From: Deltaproteobacteria bacterium
Lineage (GTDB): Bacteria; Myxococcota_A; UBA796; GCA-2862545
DNA: 7,017 nt
Direction: 5' to 3'
Assembly: GCA_019307545.1 (NCBI GenBank)
Contig: JAFDJI010000181.1
Location: 1-7,017 of the forward strand
The notes under the pieces were generated by a model. The model searched no databases. It was not told the origin of the DNA and saw nothing but the letters and a program-made list of their open reading frames with translations. Numbering within the stretch: position 1 is the stretch's first letter; every line of letters starts with the position of its first letter. Shown in pieces: positions 6,823 to 7,017 of the stretch. A program made the translations under genes and the position numbers.

Positions 6823-6914
6823 CCTCCTTCGAGCCGCAGGGGTTCTCGGGCGCGGCCCTCACAAAAGGCCGGAGGCCGGGGCCGCGCCCGAGAACCCCGA
6901 AGGCCCGAAGGAGG
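6823..6914 (-). repeat. Long inverted repeat / leader hairpin that includes the Shine-Dalgarno of the four-helix-bundle gene
   Basis: Arms 6823-6858 and 6879-6914 (36 bases each) flank a 20-base loop. The inner 20 pairs (6839-6858 with 6879-6898) are perfect and GC-rich. The outer 16 positions hold 12 Watson-Crick pairs, two that become G-U in minus-strand RNA, and only two mismatches. The outermost nine pairs join CCTCCTTCG with CGAAGGAGG, so the ribosome binding site is buried. CGTTT (6918-6922) can additionally pair with AAACG next to the ATG across a 5-base bulge. Within the loop, GGCC-TCC-GGCC-TTTT (minus strand, 6877-6863) can form a mini-hairpin. The arms are seen directly; regulation is inferred. 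Confidence 0.85.
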
Positions 6915-6940
6915 CGTGGAAACGGACCCGAAAACCCCGA
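6883..6940. repeat. Short direct repeat in the leader
   Basis: Two 18-base copies at 6883-6900 and 6923-6940 match at 15 positions and share CCCGARAACCCCGA. Part of the motif (GGGGTTCTCGGG) recurs inverted in the left arm of the hairpin at 6839-6850. Confidence 0.6.
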
Positions 6941-6959
6941 TGCGTACCGAGCGGGGGTT
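6933..6959 (-). other. Second, weaker leader hairpin with T-run
   Basis: On the minus strand AACCCC (6959-6954) can pair with GGGGTT (6938-6933) around a 15-base loop, with two further T directly after. It could be a terminator for a minus-strand gene beyond the window, or part of a multi-hairpin leader. The rest of 6941-7017 shows no recognisable gene. Confidence 0.3.
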
Positions 6960-7017
6960 GGAAGCAGGCCAGCGTGTCGTGGAGCACACACAGCTGAAAA
7001 CCAAGTGCCCGACCAGC

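Noticed and set aside
6488..6914. Diversity-generating retroelement with an Avd-like four-helix-bundle protein
   Set aside because: No reverse transcriptase, template repeat or variable target gene is present in the window, and the protein matches the S23 type at least as well.
6427..6922. Intervening sequence inside a 23S rRNA gene
   Set aside because: The flanking DNA is protein-coding or intergenic and no rRNA sequence is recognisable on either side.
6818..6991. N-terminal extension of the four-helix-bundle protein by 58 residues
   Set aside because: The extension is translated leader and inverted repeat, has no family similarity, and ATG 6817 has a strong Shine-Dalgarno at ideal spacing.
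6918..7017. tRNA or other small RNA gene at the right edge
   Set aside because: I could not find a TTCGA-type T-loop or a plausible acceptor stem on either strand; only a short hairpin at 6933-6959 is seen.

Overview
GC-rich bacterial chromosome fragment (high G/C at third codon positions) with five convincing complete genes, one probable gene end and several strong DNA/RNA dyads. There is no rRNA, tRNA, CRISPR array or transposase. The gene set (HI0933/YhiN flavoprotein, ECI-type isomerase, secreted CocE-like lipoprotein, AAA ATPase with DUF4143, S23-like four-helix-bundle protein) fits a GC-rich Gram-negative with lipoproteins, for example Myxococcota or a related lineage. That placement is an inference and is weakly supported.

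Left part, + strand: the tail of an unidentified gene (3-137), a roughly 300-base gap, an FAD-dependent HI0933/YhiN-family oxidoreductase (443-1687), a delta3,delta2-enoyl-CoA isomerase-like protein (1908-2633), and a large lipoprotein alpha/beta hydrolase of the CocE/X-Pro dipeptidyl-peptidase class (2779-5088). Gaps of 220 and 145 bases, each with its own hairpin, suggest three separate transcription units rather than one operon. Their functions (flavin redox chemistry, unsaturated fatty acyl-CoA metabolism, cell-envelope ester or peptide hydrolysis) do not form an obvious single pathway.

Right part, - strand: an ATPase with DUF4143 and a degenerate nuclease-like C-terminus (5210-6376) converges on the hydrolase gene, with an 11-bp dyad between them. 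Upstream of it lies a short four-helix-bundle (S23 / 23S intervening-sequence protein type) gene (6488-6817).

The most unusual structure is the leader of the four-helix-bundle gene. Two 36-nt arms (6823-6858 and 6879-6914) form an almost unbroken hairpin in the gene's own RNA. It contains the Shine-Dalgarno sequence in its 3' arm and a perfect anti-Shine-Dalgarno in its 5' arm. The stop codon is followed within two bases by a 9-bp hairpin capped by a GNRA-type loop, and then by a stem followed by a U-run. The gene is therefore boxed by RNA structure, resembling a self-contained element. This is the main candidate for something not yet described.
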